NCBI GenBank assembly: GCA_963767285.1
Contig: CAVYDJ010000002.1
Span: 682,001 to 746,000, forward strand
Source of the DNA: WHSW01 sp963767285
Lineage (GTDB): Bacteria; Actinomycetota; Thermoleophilia; Solirubrobacterales; 70-9
Direction of reading: 5' to 3'
DNA length: 64,000 nucleotides
Part shown: in pieces, positions 50,452 to 58,735 of the stretch
Layout: each line of letters starts with the position of its first letter
Numbering within the stretch: position 1 is the stretch's first letter
The notes under the pieces: model-generated
What the model saw: the letters and a program-made list of their open reading frames with translations, nothing else
Database searches by the model: none
Told to the model about the DNA's origin: nothing
Made by a program: the position numbers and the translations under genes

Positions 50452-51210
50452 TCAGCGAAAGAGGTCCTGGTCCTTCGGGCGCTGGAGTCCCGTGGCGGCG
50501 CCCGGGCCGTCGTCGGCGGTCCAGTAGCGGGTGGCCCCGCGGATCACGGCCGCTGGCGTACCGGCGTCCTTCGTCCGCACCAGGTCGGCCGCTGCGGCGA
50601 GCTGATCCGCCGCGGCGATGGCGGTCGCGGCGAGCTCGCGGCCCTGAGCGTCGGGGCGGCCACGCCAGTCGTCGACGACGACCACGCCCGCGCAGCCGAT
50701 CGCGACATCGGTCTGGCCGAGGCGCCACGGGCGCCCGAAGCTGTCGGCGATCACGATGCCGGGTCGCGCCCCGCCGCTGGCGGCGGCGATCTCGGCCCGG
50801 ATTCGCTGTGCCGAGGCGTCGGCGTCGACCGGCAGCAGGGCGACCGCGTCCTCGTCCGGCAGATTGGAGGCGTCGATCCCGGCGTTGGCGCAGACCCAGC
50901 CGGAGTGCGTCTCGACGATCAGCGCCGCCGGCGTTGCGCGGACGATCCGCTTCGACTCGCTCAGCACCAGCTCGACGAGACGTGGGTCGCGGTCGGTCTC
51001 CGAGGCGAGCTCGCGCGCCCGGTCACCGGGCTCGACCGAGCTGAGATCCCGGACGCGCCCCTCGGCCTTCGAGACGACCTTCTGCGAGACGACGACGATC
51101 TCACCGTCGGCGAGCCCCGGGCAGGCCTCTGCGATGAGGCGGCCGACCGAATCGCCCTCCGCCACCTCGGGCAAGCCGGGGATGGCGACGACCTCGAGCG
51201 GGCCGCTCAC
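50452..51210 (-). CDS. cofE: Coenzyme F420-0:L-glutamate ligase CofE
   Basis: 252 residues. Adds gamma-linked glutamate to F420-0 using GTP. The sequence follows the CofE pattern: VVSQKVVSKAEGRV, RIVRATPAALIVETHSGWVCANAGIDASN, VIADSFGRPWRLGQTDVAIGCAG. Only the ligase domain is present; the FbiB-type nitroreductase extension found in mycobacteria is absent. GTG 51210 overlaps the cofC stop by 4 bp (GTGA), so it is the last gene of the F420 operon. Confidence 0.92.
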   Translation of the reverse strand: MSGPLEVVAIPGLPEVAEGDSVGRLIAEACPGLADGEIVVVSQKVVSKAEGRVRDLSSVEPGDRARELASETDRDPRLVELVLSESKRIVRATPAALIVETHSGWVCANAGIDASNLPDEDAVALLPVDADASAQRIRAEIAAASGGARPGIVIADSFGRPWRLGQTDVAIGCAGVVVVDDWRGRPDAQGRELAATAIAAADQLAAAADLVRTKDAGTPAAVIRGATRYWTADDGPGAATGLQRPKDQDLFR

Positions 51211-51881
51211 GCCCTCAGCCCCAGTCGCTCCAACGCGGCGGCCGTCTGCGGAGCGCGATCGGGCCGCTCGGCCACCGCCGCGGCCAGGTCGGTCAGGTCG
51301 TCAGGGGTGTCGAGGTCGAGGCCGAGCGATCCGAGCGGCTCGATCACCACCTCGAACCCCGCGCGTTGCGCGCGGTCGCGATGCCGCTCGGCGCTGTCGG
51401 GGCCGAACGCGGGGCCGATGGCGTCGGCGGGCGCCAGCAGCAGGCCGTTGGTCCCCGTTCCGTGACGATCGGGGATCACCGCGACCCGGCCCGGCGCCAT
51501 GCGCGCCAGCGCGGCATCGAGCTCGGCCGGGTCCAGGAGCGGGCAGTCGCCGGGCAGCAGGGCGCTGCACTCGGCTCCCAGCGACAGTGCCCGGATGATC
51601 CCCAGGGTCGCGGCCTCCGAATGGCCATGGTCGGCCGGCTCCTGGAGCACCTCGATCGGGGTCGTCGCGCGCTTCGCCTGTTGTAGGGCGATCCGCTCCG
51701 CCCGGCCTTCGCCGGTGACCACGATCGCCCGCTCGATCGATTCCGTCTCGCAGACCGCCGCGAGGACATCGCTCAGCATCGCCTTGACCACGTCGGCGCG
51801 CTGGGGACGGTCCAGGCGCTCGAGCAGCCGCTGCTTGGCGTCACCGAAGCGCTTCACCGGGATGATCGCGGTCGCCCGCAC
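51207..51881 (-). CDS. cofC: 2-phospho-L-lactate / PEP guanylyltransferase (CofC/FbiD)
   Basis: 224 residues of the nucleotidyltransferase fold: AIIPVKRFGDAKQRL at the N-terminus is the GTP-binding loop, LLPGDCPLLDPAELDA carries the conserved Gly-Asp-Cys-Pro, and IPDRHGTGTNGLLL is the third loop. It makes the GDP-linked precursor that CofD joins to FO; actinobacterial forms use PEP, archaeal ones phospholactate. It lies 11 bp after cofD and overlaps cofE by 4 bp. Confidence 0.92.
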   Translation of the reverse strand: MRATAIIPVKRFGDAKQRLLERLDRPQRADVVKAMLSDVLAAVCETESIERAIVVTGEGRAERIALQQAKRATTPIEVLQEPADHGHSEAATLGIIRALSLGAECSALLPGDCPLLDPAELDAALARMAPGRVAVIPDRHGTGTNGLLLAPADAIGPAFGPDSAERHRDRAQRAGFEVVIEPLGSLGLDLDTPDDLTDLAAAVAERPDRAPQTAAALERLGLRA

Positions 51882-51892
51882 GGCTCAGAGCG

Positions 51893-52810
51893 TTACAGCC
51901 CGCGCGCGAACTCGAGCACCTGCTCGGCCAGCGCCCGGCGATCGCCGGCCGACTCCATCAGCGTCGGGCGGACGTGGACGGGGATCCCGTCGACCTCGGG
52001 CTCGGGGTCGCCCGCATCGACGACGATGCCGTCGAGCAGCCCTTCGTAGAGGGATGCGACCCCGGCGGCGGTGATCGGGCGCCCGAGCGCGGCGACGAAG
52101 GCCTCGGTCGGCCCCTTGATCGCGCGCCCCCCGACCAGCGGACTGACCGCGACGACCGGGCCACGCGCGGCGGCGATCGCCTCCCGCATCCCCGGGACCG
52201 CGAGGATCGGCCCGATCGAGATCACCGGGTTCGAGGGTCCGATGATCACGACCTCGGCGCCCGCCAGCGCCTTGAGCACCTCCGGGGTCGGCGCTGCGTC
52301 GGCGATTCCCTCCAGCTCGACCCGCTCGATCGGAGCCTTCGCCTGATCGAGGATCAGGAACTCCTGCACGCCACGCGGGCCGGCCGGTGTGTGGACGATC
52401 GTCCGCACCCGCTGCTCGCTCATCGGGAGTACCTGCGCCCGGACTCCGAGGGCTCTTGCGATCTGGCCCTGCGCGGCGGTCAGGGTCCCGCCCTCGGCAA
52501 TGAAGTGGGTCCGGTACAGGCAGGTGGCGAGGTCGCGGTCGCCAAGTGAGAACCAGCCCGGAGCTCCAAGCTGCTGGAGCTGCTCGTGGACGACCACGCT
52601 GTCGTCCCGGATTCCCCAGCCGCGCTCGGGGTCGATCTGATCGCAGAGCCAATAGGTGACCAGATCCGGATCGGGGCAGACCAGGAGTCCGTGGGCCTCG
52701 GTGTCGTCGGCGGTGTTGGCGATCACCGCCAGCTCTGAGCCGACAACGTCCTGCAGGCCCGCGGCCAGCTTCGCCCCGCCGGTCCCCCCGGCGAGACAAG
52801 CAACGGTCAC
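51893..52810 (-). CDS. cofD: 2-phospho-L-lactate transferase CofD (FbiA)
   Basis: 305 residues from GTG 52810, overlapping the previous stop by GTGA. N-terminal VACLAGGTGGAKLAAGL is the FO/GDP-binding loop; VIANTADDTEAHGLLVCPDPD, WFSLGDRDLATCLYRT and IIGPSNPVISIGPILAVPGM are family marks. It transfers the lactyl or PEP phosphate to FO to give F420-0 (or dehydro-F420-0). A longer frame toward 53956 is an artefact of the overlapping genes. Confidence 0.93.
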   Translation of the reverse strand: MTVACLAGGTGGAKLAAGLQDVVGSELAVIANTADDTEAHGLLVCPDPDLVTYWLCDQIDPERGWGIRDDSVVVHEQLQQLGAPGWFSLGDRDLATCLYRTHFIAEGGTLTAAQGQIARALGVRAQVLPMSEQRVRTIVHTPAGPRGVQEFLILDQAKAPIERVELEGIADAAPTPEVLKALAGAEVVIIGPSNPVISIGPILAVPGMREAIAAARGPVVAVSPLVGGRAIKGPTEAFVAALGRPITAAGVASLYEGLLDGIVVDAGDPEPEVDGIPVHVRPTLMESAGDRRALAEQVLEFARGL

Positions 52811-53499
52811 GCCCAGTGGTCGCCGTCGGGCAGGCCGTTGATCCGGATCCCGGCGTGGGTCTTGTAGCGGGCGTTGATCGAGATCAGCATCGGGGTCAGC
52901 TGCTCGACGATTCGCGCCATCTCCAGCGGACCGGCGTTGACCGCACGCAGGCCCGGGATCCCCTCGATCAGCCGCGCGACCTTCGCCTTGTCGGCCTTGC
53001 GGTCGCCGCAGAGCAGGACGTCCTCGTCGAGGTCGACCCCGGTGTCGGCGAGGTTGGGGGCGCTGACGGTGTGCAGCGCCGCGACCACGGCGACCCCGTC
53101 GGGGACCATCTCCTGGGCCTGCTGGGCGGCCGAGCCCTGCCAGACGCCGAGCGAGCGGGTCGCCTTGCCGCTGACCGCGGCCGCGAGCGGCACCGTGCAG
53201 TCGACCAGCAGCTGGCCCGGCTCGAGCGTTTCGCGGAGGTTCGTCAGGTTCTCGGATTGAGCCCGGAACGGGACGGTGAGGAAGACGACGCTGCCCTGCT
53301 TTGCCGCCTGATCGTTGGGAAGGCCCTCGATCTCGGCGTCGGGGGCCAGCTCGGAGAGCTTGCGGGCCGACGCCGCGGCGCGCTCCTCGCTGCGCGAGCC
53401 GATCACGACCGCGTGACCGGCGCGAGCCCAGCGAAGCGCGAGCCCGTAGCCGAGAGCTCCGGTGCCGCCGATGATCGGGATCGCTTCGCCCTTGGCCAC
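52807..53499 (-). CDS. npdG: F420H2:NADP+ oxidoreductase (NADPH-dependent F420 reductase)
   Basis: 230 residues from GTG 53499 (VAKGEAIPIIGG). IIGGTGALGYGLALRWARAGH is the NADP Rossmann loop, GSRSEERA the 2'-phosphate site, and the C-terminal VNAGPLEMARIVEQLTPMLISIN is typical. It exchanges electrons between NADPH and F420, supplying F420H2 to LLM-type enzymes. First gene of the operon npdG-cofD-cofC-cofE, joined to cofD by a GTGA overlap. Divergent from the SDR gene by 38 bp. Confidence 0.9.
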   Translation of the reverse strand: MAKGEAIPIIGGTGALGYGLALRWARAGHAVVIGSRSEERAAASARKLSELAPDAEIEGLPNDQAAKQGSVVFLTVPFRAQSENLTNLRETLEPGQLLVDCTVPLAAAVSGKATRSLGVWQGSAAQQAQEMVPDGVAVVAALHTVSAPNLADTGVDLDEDVLLCGDRKADKAKVARLIEGIPGLRAVNAGPLEMARIVEQLTPMLISINARYKTHAGIRINGLPDGDHWA

Positions 53500-53537
53500 G
53501 GCGCGGGAGTGTATTCGCAGATATAGGGTGCGCCGCG

Positions 53538-54275
53538 ATGAGGCTCGAGGGCAGGAAGGCACTGGTGACCGGCGGCGCGAGCGGGATCGGCGCCGCGACC
53601 GTCGCCAGGCTCGCAGCCGAGGGCGCCGAGGTCGTGATCGGCGATCTCAACGACGAGCTGGCGGCCGAGGTGGCGAGCGAGGTCGGAGCCGAGGCCGCCC
53701 ACCTGGACGTCACCGACCCGCAGTCGGCGGCCGGGCTCGTCGCCGAGCACGGACCGTTTTCGATCCTCGTCAACAACGCCGGCACGGACGAGTTCGGGTT
53801 CTTCGCCGACACCGACCCGGGCCAGTGGCAGCGGGTGACGGCCGTCAACCTGTTCGGAGTCTTCGCCTGCACGCACGCCGTGCTCCCCGGCATGCAGGCG
53901 GCCAAGTATGGGCGGATCGTCAGCATCGCGTCTGAGGCGGGACGGATCGGCTCCAAGGGCTCGGCGGTCTACTCGGCGGCCAAGGGCGGCGTGATTTCGT
54001 TCATGAAGGTGATGGCCCGCGAGGGCGCGCGGTTCGGGATCACCGCCAACTCGATCGCGCCCGGGCCGATCGAGACGCCGCTGCTGATGCAGGCGCTCCA
54101 GTTCGGCGAGATGGGCACCAAGATCGTCGAGAACATGAAGGCCGGGACGCAGCTGCGCCGGCTCGGCCAGCCCGAAGAGGTTGCGGCGGTCGTCGCCTTC
54201 CTCTCCTCCGACGACTCGTCCTACGTCACCGGTGAGACGATCGGCGTCTCGGGCGGGATGGGGATGGTGGGATGA
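53538..54275 (+). CDS. SDR-family oxidoreductase
   Basis: 245-residue short-chain dehydrogenase. TGGASGIGAATVARLA is the cofactor loop (TGxxxGIG), NNAG the central motif, SIASEAG supplies the Ser, and YSAAK the catalytic Tyr-Lys. PGPIETPL and the SGGMGMVG end are usual. NAD(P)H-linked; substrate unknown, possibly a 3-oxoacyl or hydroxyacyl compound. The next gene's ATG overlaps its TGA, so a thioesterase is coupled. Confidence 0.9.
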   Translation: MRLEGRKALVTGGASGIGAATVARLAAEGAEVVIGDLNDELAAEVASEVGAEAAHLDVTDPQSAAGLVAEHGPFSILVNNAGTDEFGFFADTDPGQWQRVTAVNLFGVFACTHAVLPGMQAAKYGRIVSIASEAGRIGSKGSAVYSAAKGGVISFMKVMAREGARFGITANSIAPGPIETPLLMQALQFGEMGTKIVENMKAGTQLRRLGQPEEVAAVVAFLSSDDSSYVTGETIGVSGGMGMVG

Positions 54276-54646
54276 GCCTCGAGCCCGGGATGGAGCGAAT
54301 CGACGAGTTCACCGTCGAGGACAGGCTGGTCACCGACGTCGGCGGGACGATCGGCGTCCGCGTGCTGTCGACCCCGGGGATGATCGGGATGATGGAGCGC
54401 TGTGCCTCGATCCTGTCGTTCGAGAACCTGCCGGAGGGCAAGGCGACGGTGGGCTTCGAAGTCTGCGTCAAGCACGTCGCCGCCGCGGCCGAGGGCGCTG
54501 CCTGCAAGGTCCGCGCGACCCTGCGCGAGGTGGCCGACGAGCGCAAGTTCCGCTTCGACGTCGAGGTCACCGAGGGCGACCGGACGATCGGTGTCGGTAC
54601 CCACGAGCGGCGGATGATCACGGTCGGCGAAGTGAAGTCCCACTAG
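54272..54646 (+). CDS. Hotdog thioesterase, fluoroacetyl-CoA thioesterase-like
   Basis: 124 residues from ATG 54272. The pattern of GMIGMMERCASILSFENLPEGKATVGFEVCVKHVAAA includes a Thr/Glu/His set as in FlK-type thioesterases (Glu in MMER, His in KHVAA). It probably removes an unwanted acyl-CoA; fluoroacetyl-CoA is only the best known family case. Translationally coupled to the SDR gene. A RibD-like reductase follows after 12 bp. Confidence 0.7.
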   Translation: MSLEPGMERIDEFTVEDRLVTDVGGTIGVRVLSTPGMIGMMERCASILSFENLPEGKATVGFEVCVKHVAAAAEGAACKVRATLREVADERKFRFDVEVTEGDRTIGVGTHERRMITVGEVKSH

Positions 54647-54658
54647 CGAGGAGGCGCG

Positions 54659-55297
54659 ATGAGCAAGTTCCGGTGTGACATCTCGATCTCAGTGGACGGT
54701 TTCGTCGCCGGCCCGAACCAGAGCGAGGAGGAGCCGCTCGGCGAGGGCGGCGAGCGGCTTCACGACTGGGTGGTCGAGCTGGCCGAGTGGCGCGAAGCCC
54801 ACGGCAAGCAGGGGGGCGAGGTGAACGAGAGCACCCGGATCGTCGAGGAATCGCGCGAGAACGTCGGGGCCGCCGTGATGGGCCGGAACATGTTCGGGCC
54901 GATCGGCGGGGGTGCGTGGGACGAGGAGTGGACGGGCTGGTGGGGCGACAACCCTCCCTACCACTACCCCGTATTCATCGTCACCCATCACCCGCGCGAT
55001 CCCGTGGAGATGCAGGGAGGGACCACGTTCCACTTCGTCACCGATGGAATCGAGTCCGCGCTCGACCAGGCACGGGAGGCCGCCGGCGGCAAGGACGTGG
55101 GGCTGTGGGGCGGCGCCGACGTCGCCGGGCAGTACCTGGCAGCGGGACTGCTGGACGAACTCGAGCTTCACGTCGTTCCGGTGGTGCTCGGCGACGGTGC
55201 TCGTCTCTTCGACAACCTCGGGGACGTGCAGCTCGAGCAGGTCCGGGCCGTCGAGGCGCCCGGCGTCACCCATCTGAAATACCGGGTCGCCGCATAG
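54659..55297 (+). CDS. Dihydrofolate-reductase-like (RibD C-terminal) protein
   Basis: 212 residues after a GAGGAGG ribosome-binding site. CDISISVDGFVAGPNQSEEE is the N-terminal strand of the DHFR/RibD-C fold, VMGRNMFGPIGGGAWDEEW and HHPRDPVEMQGGTTFHFVTDG the next pieces, GLWGGADVAGQYLAAGLLDELELHVVPVVLG the NADPH-binding core. Likely a reductase of a pterin- or F420-linked substrate; real function unknown for most members. Confidence 0.82.
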   Translation: MSKFRCDISISVDGFVAGPNQSEEEPLGEGGERLHDWVVELAEWREAHGKQGGEVNESTRIVEESRENVGAAVMGRNMFGPIGGGAWDEEWTGWWGDNPPYHYPVFIVTHHPRDPVEMQGGTTFHFVTDGIESALDQAREAAGGKDVGLWGGADVAGQYLAAGLLDELELHVVPVVLGDGARLFDNLGDVQLEQVRAVEAPGVTHLKYRVAA

Positions 55298-55307
55298 CCT
55301 CTCGGGT

Positions 55308-56228
55308 GTGAGCGAGTTTCCCCAGAGCGCCCGGATCCGCGAGGTCGGGCCGCGCGACGGGTTCCAGAACGAGCCCGAGGTGATCCCGACCTCCGACAAG
55401 GTGCGGCTGATCGGGATGCTTGGCGCCGCGGGGTTCAAGCGCATCGAGCTGACCTCGTTCGTGCGCCCCGACGTGATCCCGCAGCTCGCCGACGCCGAGG
55501 ACGTGCTCGCGTCCTACGAGAAGCTCGACGGGGTGGCCTACTCGGTCCTGATCCCGAACGAGAAGGGGCTCGACCGCGCCCTGGCCCACCGCGATCGCTT
55601 CGACGAGGTCAACCTCTTCCTCTCCTCGTCGGAGACCCACAATCGAAAGAACGTCAACCGCTCGATCGAGGAGTCGCTCGCCGGGCTCGAGCGGGTGATC
55701 GAGCGCGCCGTCGTCGAGGGCCTGCGGTGCGAGGGTGTGATCTCGACCAGCTTCGGCTGCCCGTACGAGGGCGAGGTCCCGGTCGACCGGGTGCTCGAGA
55801 TCGCCGAGCGGCTCGCGGCCGCGGGCTGCGAGGAGGTCGCGTTCGGCGACACGACCGGGATGGCGAACCCGCGCCAGGTCGGCGAGTTCTTCGCGACAGC
55901 CCGCGAGCGGCTGCCCGGGCCGGAGCTGACGGCTCACTTCCACAACACGCGCGGCCAGGCGCTCGCCAACGTCCACGCGGCGCTCGGCGCCGGGATCGAC
56001 TCGTTCGAGTCGGCGTTCGGGGAACTCGGCGGCTGCCCGGTCCCGCCGGGCGCGACCGGCAACATCGGCACCGAGGACCTGGTCTCGATGCTGGAGGAGA
56101 TGGGGATCTCGACCGGCGTGGACCTGCCCGCGTTGATCGAGGCCTCGCGCGCGGTGCAAGAGCTCCTCGGTCGCCCGCTCGGCGCCCACGTGTTGACCGC
56201 GGGGCCCGTGAACTGGAACGCGGGATAG
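55308..56228 (+). CDS. Hydroxymethylglutaryl-CoA lyase family protein
   Basis: 306-residue TIM-barrel lyase of the HMGL-like family. IREVGPRDGFQNEPEVI has the R-D-x-x-Q metal and base site, SSSETHNRKNVNRSI the helix, TSFGCPYEGEV the Cys-Pro loop, GDTTGMANPRQV, AHFHNTRGQALANV the His-x-His-Asn ligands, and GGCPVPPGATGNIGTEDLV the mobile Gly/Cys loop. It probably cleaves HMG-CoA to acetoacetate and acetyl-CoA in leucine breakdown. GTG 55308 start. OsmC follows after 12 bp. Confidence 0.88.
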   Translation: MSEFPQSARIREVGPRDGFQNEPEVIPTSDKVRLIGMLGAAGFKRIELTSFVRPDVIPQLADAEDVLASYEKLDGVAYSVLIPNEKGLDRALAHRDRFDEVNLFLSSSETHNRKNVNRSIEESLAGLERVIERAVVEGLRCEGVISTSFGCPYEGEVPVDRVLEIAERLAAAGCEEVAFGDTTGMANPRQVGEFFATARERLPGPELTAHFHNTRGQALANVHAALGAGIDSFESAFGELGGCPVPPGATGNIGTEDLVSMLEEMGISTGVDLPALIEASRAVQELLGRPLGAHVLTAGPVNWNAG

Positions 56229-56240
56229 GCTGCAAGGCCG

Positions 56241-56672
56241 ATGCCGAAGCGATCCGCAGATGCGCGCTGGGAGGGCGACCTGGCCGGCGGCAAGGGCACG
56301 ATGCACCTGGGAACCGGCGCCTGGACCGGGCCGTACTCGGCGAAGTCGCGCTTCGAGGAGGGTGAGGGCACCAACCCGGAGGAGCTGATCGCCGGGGCAC
56401 ACGCAGGCTGCTTTTCAATGGCCTTCGCCCACGAGCTCGCGCAGGCGGGCCACACGCCGGAATCGGTCGAGACGACCGCCGAGGTTCACCTGAACCCGGC
56501 CGACGGCGGGTTTGCGATCAACAGGATCGACCTCACCACCCGTGCCCGGGTGCCGGGGATCGACGAGGACGAGTTCCAGCGCATCGGCGAGGCCGCCAAG
56601 GCGGGCTGCCCCGTCTCGAAGGCGCTCGCGGCCGTACCCGAGATCAATCTCGACGCGACCCTGGAGGCCTGA
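56241..56672 (+). CDS. OsmC-family peroxiredoxin
   Basis: 143 residues. The two reactive cysteines are kept in GAHAGCFSMAFAHEL and AAKAGCPVSKALAAVPEI, so it reduces organic hydroperoxides, probably with lipoamide as donor. N-terminal RWEGDLAGGKGTM and the Glu after TNPEELIAGA fit OsmC rather than Ohr. ATG 56241 start. The next gene starts one base after its stop. Confidence 0.9.
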   Translation: MPKRSADARWEGDLAGGKGTMHLGTGAWTGPYSAKSRFEEGEGTNPEELIAGAHAGCFSMAFAHELAQAGHTPESVETTAEVHLNPADGGFAINRIDLTTRARVPGIDEDEFQRIGEAAKAGCPVSKALAAVPEINLDATLEA

Positions 56673-56673
56673 G

Positions 56674-57051
56674 ATGCGCTCCGATGCCTTCCGTGCTGCC
56701 GCTGAGGCCAAGGACTTCGGTGCGGCCGACGAGTTGTTTGCCGACGACGTCACCTTCCGCAGCCCGGTCGTCTACAAGCCCTACGAGGGCCGCGACGCCG
56801 TGAAGGTCCTGCTCGGCGCCGTGGTTCAGGTCTTCGAAGACTTCCGCTATCTGGAGCACGTCGAGACGGGCGATGTCGCCGTGCTCATGTTCGAGGCCCG
56901 GGTCGGGGAGAAGACGGTTCAGGGGGTCGACATCCTCAAGTTCGGCGGCGACGACCGGATCGCCGAGATGACCGTCATGGTCCGCCCGATGAGCGGCGTC
57001 AACGCCCTTGCCGAGGCGATGCAGAAGATGCTCGACACGGCATCCGCGTAG
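56674..57051 (+). CDS. NTF2/SnoaL-like protein
   Basis: 125 residues from ATG 56674, immediately after the OsmC stop; in-frame upstream codons belong to another frame of OsmC. FRAAAEAKDFGAADELFADDVTFRSPVVYKPYEGR is the fold's first half with the SnoaL-like fingerprint; GVDILKFGGDDRIAEMTVMVRP ends it. Ligand unknown. It may be co-expressed with OsmC and the dehydrogenase that follows. Confidence 0.75.
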   Translation: MRSDAFRAAAEAKDFGAADELFADDVTFRSPVVYKPYEGRDAVKVLLGAVVQVFEDFRYLEHVETGDVAVLMFEARVGEKTVQGVDILKFGGDDRIAEMTVMVRPMSGVNALAEAMQKMLDTASA

Positions 57052-57089
57052 GCTCTCGCGTCCCCGAACTTCCAGGAGGAACGCAAGAC

Positions 57090-57974
57090 GTGGAGATCGC
57101 CAAGGTAGGAGTGCTCGGCTGCGGCCTGATGGGCCATGGGATCGCGCAGATCTGCGCCCAGGCCGGTTGGGACGTGACCGTGGTCGAGGCCGACCAGGAC
57201 GCTCTCGACAAGGGGCTCGGCAAGATCGAGAAGCAGCTCGGCCGCGCGGTCGAGAAGGGCAAGCTCGAGCAGGCCGACGCCGACGCCGTTCGCGGCCGGA
57301 TCAGCGGCTCGCTCGAGTACGGCGACCTCGCCGACTGCGACCTGGTGATCGAGGCGATCACCGAGGACCTCGAGCGCAAGCTCGAGATGTGGAAGCAGGT
57401 CGACGAGATCGTCAAGCCCGAGGCCTACTTCGCCACCAACACGTCGTCGCTCGCGGTCGCCGATCAGGCCGCGGTCACGAGTCGTCCCGAGCGGTTCCTC
57501 GGCCTCCACTTCTTCAACCCCGCCCAGGTGATGCCGCTGCTCGAGGTCGTCAAGGCCGCGGAGACCGCCGACGACGCCTACGACCTCGGCTTCTCGCTGG
57601 GCGAGCAGCTGCGCAAGACGACCGTCGCCGCCAACGACAACCGGGGCTTCATCGTCAACCGGCTGCTGGTGCCGTACATGCTCGACGCGATCCGCGCCCA
57701 CGAGCAGGGCGTGGGCTCGGTCGACGACATCGACCAGGGCATGATGGCCGGCGCCAGCCACCCGATGGGCCCGCTCACGCTGGCCGACTTCGTGGGCCTC
57801 GACACACTTGCGTCGATCGCCGACGTGATGGTCGATTACTACGGCGAGGACCGCTTCGCCCAGCCGGAGACGCTGCGCACGCTCGTCGAGGCCGGCCACT
57901 ACGGCCGCAAGTCCGGGCGCGGGTTCTACGACTACTCGGGTGAGAAGCCCGTGGCAGTCGACCCCTCTGCCTAG
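57090..57974 (+). CDS. 3-hydroxybutyryl-CoA dehydrogenase
   Basis: 294 residues from GTG 57090 with AGGAGGAA upstream. The Rossmann loop is VGVLGCGLMGHGIAQICAQAG; IEAITEDLERK, FATNTSSLAV, HFFNPAQVMPLLEVV carry the catalytic Ser-His-Asn set, and GFIVNRLLVPYMLDAIR the C-terminal dimer helix. It converts acetoacetyl-CoA to 3-hydroxybutyryl-CoA with NAD(P)H, feeding crotonyl-CoA to Ccr, or runs in beta-oxidation. Normal length. Confidence 0.93.
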   Translation: MEIAKVGVLGCGLMGHGIAQICAQAGWDVTVVEADQDALDKGLGKIEKQLGRAVEKGKLEQADADAVRGRISGSLEYGDLADCDLVIEAITEDLERKLEMWKQVDEIVKPEAYFATNTSSLAVADQAAVTSRPERFLGLHFFNPAQVMPLLEVVKAAETADDAYDLGFSLGEQLRKTTVAANDNRGFIVNRLLVPYMLDAIRAHEQGVGSVDDIDQGMMAGASHPMGPLTLADFVGLDTLASIADVMVDYYGEDRFAQPETLRTLVEAGHYGRKSGRGFYDYSGEKPVAVDPSA

Positions 57975-58034
57975 CGCCCCGCGAATCCCAGTCGGTACCC
58001 TCGCGACGGGGTCCAGAGCTACGGAAGGAGAGCA

Positions 58035-58727
58035 GTGGACGAGTACTCGATCGAGCGCATTCGCCAGGCCGAATTCTCATTGACGGTCCGCGGTTACGAC
58101 CGCAACGAGGTCGATCGGTTCCTGGCCGAGCTGGCCGACTGGCTGGAGACCGGCGGCGGCGAGGCGGCGGCCGGCGACGAGGCCGTGCATAACGCCTTGG
58201 AACGGGTCGGTGAGCAGACCGCACAGATCCTGACCGAGGCCCATGCCGCGGCGCAGGCGATCCGCGACGACGCAGCCGCCGAGGTGCGCCAGTCGCTTGT
58301 CGACGCCAACCTGACGTCCGAGAACCTGCGCACGGAGGCGAGCGAATACGCGGCCGACACGCGCGACGAGGCCGATGCGTACGCCCGCAAGGTCCGAACG
58401 GAGGCAGACACCTACGCCGAGCGCGGCCGGTCGGAGATCGAGGCCGAGCTCGAGGAGGAGCGCGGGGTGGCACGCAAGGAGATGGAGCGGATCGTCGGTG
58501 AGGCGAACCGCCGCAAGGCGGACATCGAGCGGCTGATCTCCGATCTCGAAGAGCGCCGGGAGGCGGTGCTCGCGGAGCTCGAGCGGCTGGCGAGCGGGAT
58601 CGCCGGGACGGCCACGGAGCACCGCCCGCACGCAGAGGCGGCCAAGGCTGAGGTCGCCGAGGCGAAGGCCCAGGCGGAGGACGACGACACCGAAGAGACC
58701 AGCGTTCTCGCAACCGAGAAGAGCTGA
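58035..58727 (+). CDS. DivIVA-like coiled-coil protein
   Basis: 230 residues from GTG 58035 with AAGGAGAG upstream. The N-terminal RIRQAEFSLTVRGYDRNEVDRFLAELADWL is the DivIVA lipid-binding hook with a basic/hydrophobic turn; the rest is charged coiled coil (ILTEAHAAAQAIRDDAAAEV; ELEEERGVARKEMERIVGEA), ending in an acidic tail. It may localise to curved membrane at the pole or septum. The carboxyltransferase gene follows after 8 bp. Confidence 0.8.
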   Translation: MDEYSIERIRQAEFSLTVRGYDRNEVDRFLAELADWLETGGGEAAAGDEAVHNALERVGEQTAQILTEAHAAAQAIRDDAAAEVRQSLVDANLTSENLRTEASEYAADTRDEADAYARKVRTEADTYAERGRSEIEAELEEERGVARKEMERIVGEANRRKADIERLISDLEERREAVLAELERLASGIAGTATEHRPHAEAAKAEVAEAKAQAEDDDTEETSVLATEKS

Positions 58728-58735
58728 GGGGGCGG

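Noticed and set aside
51893..53956. 687-residue minus-strand ORF extending cofD upstream
   Set aside because: The upstream part overlaps npdG and the SDR gene in other frames; GTG 52810 gives the normal CofD N-terminus.
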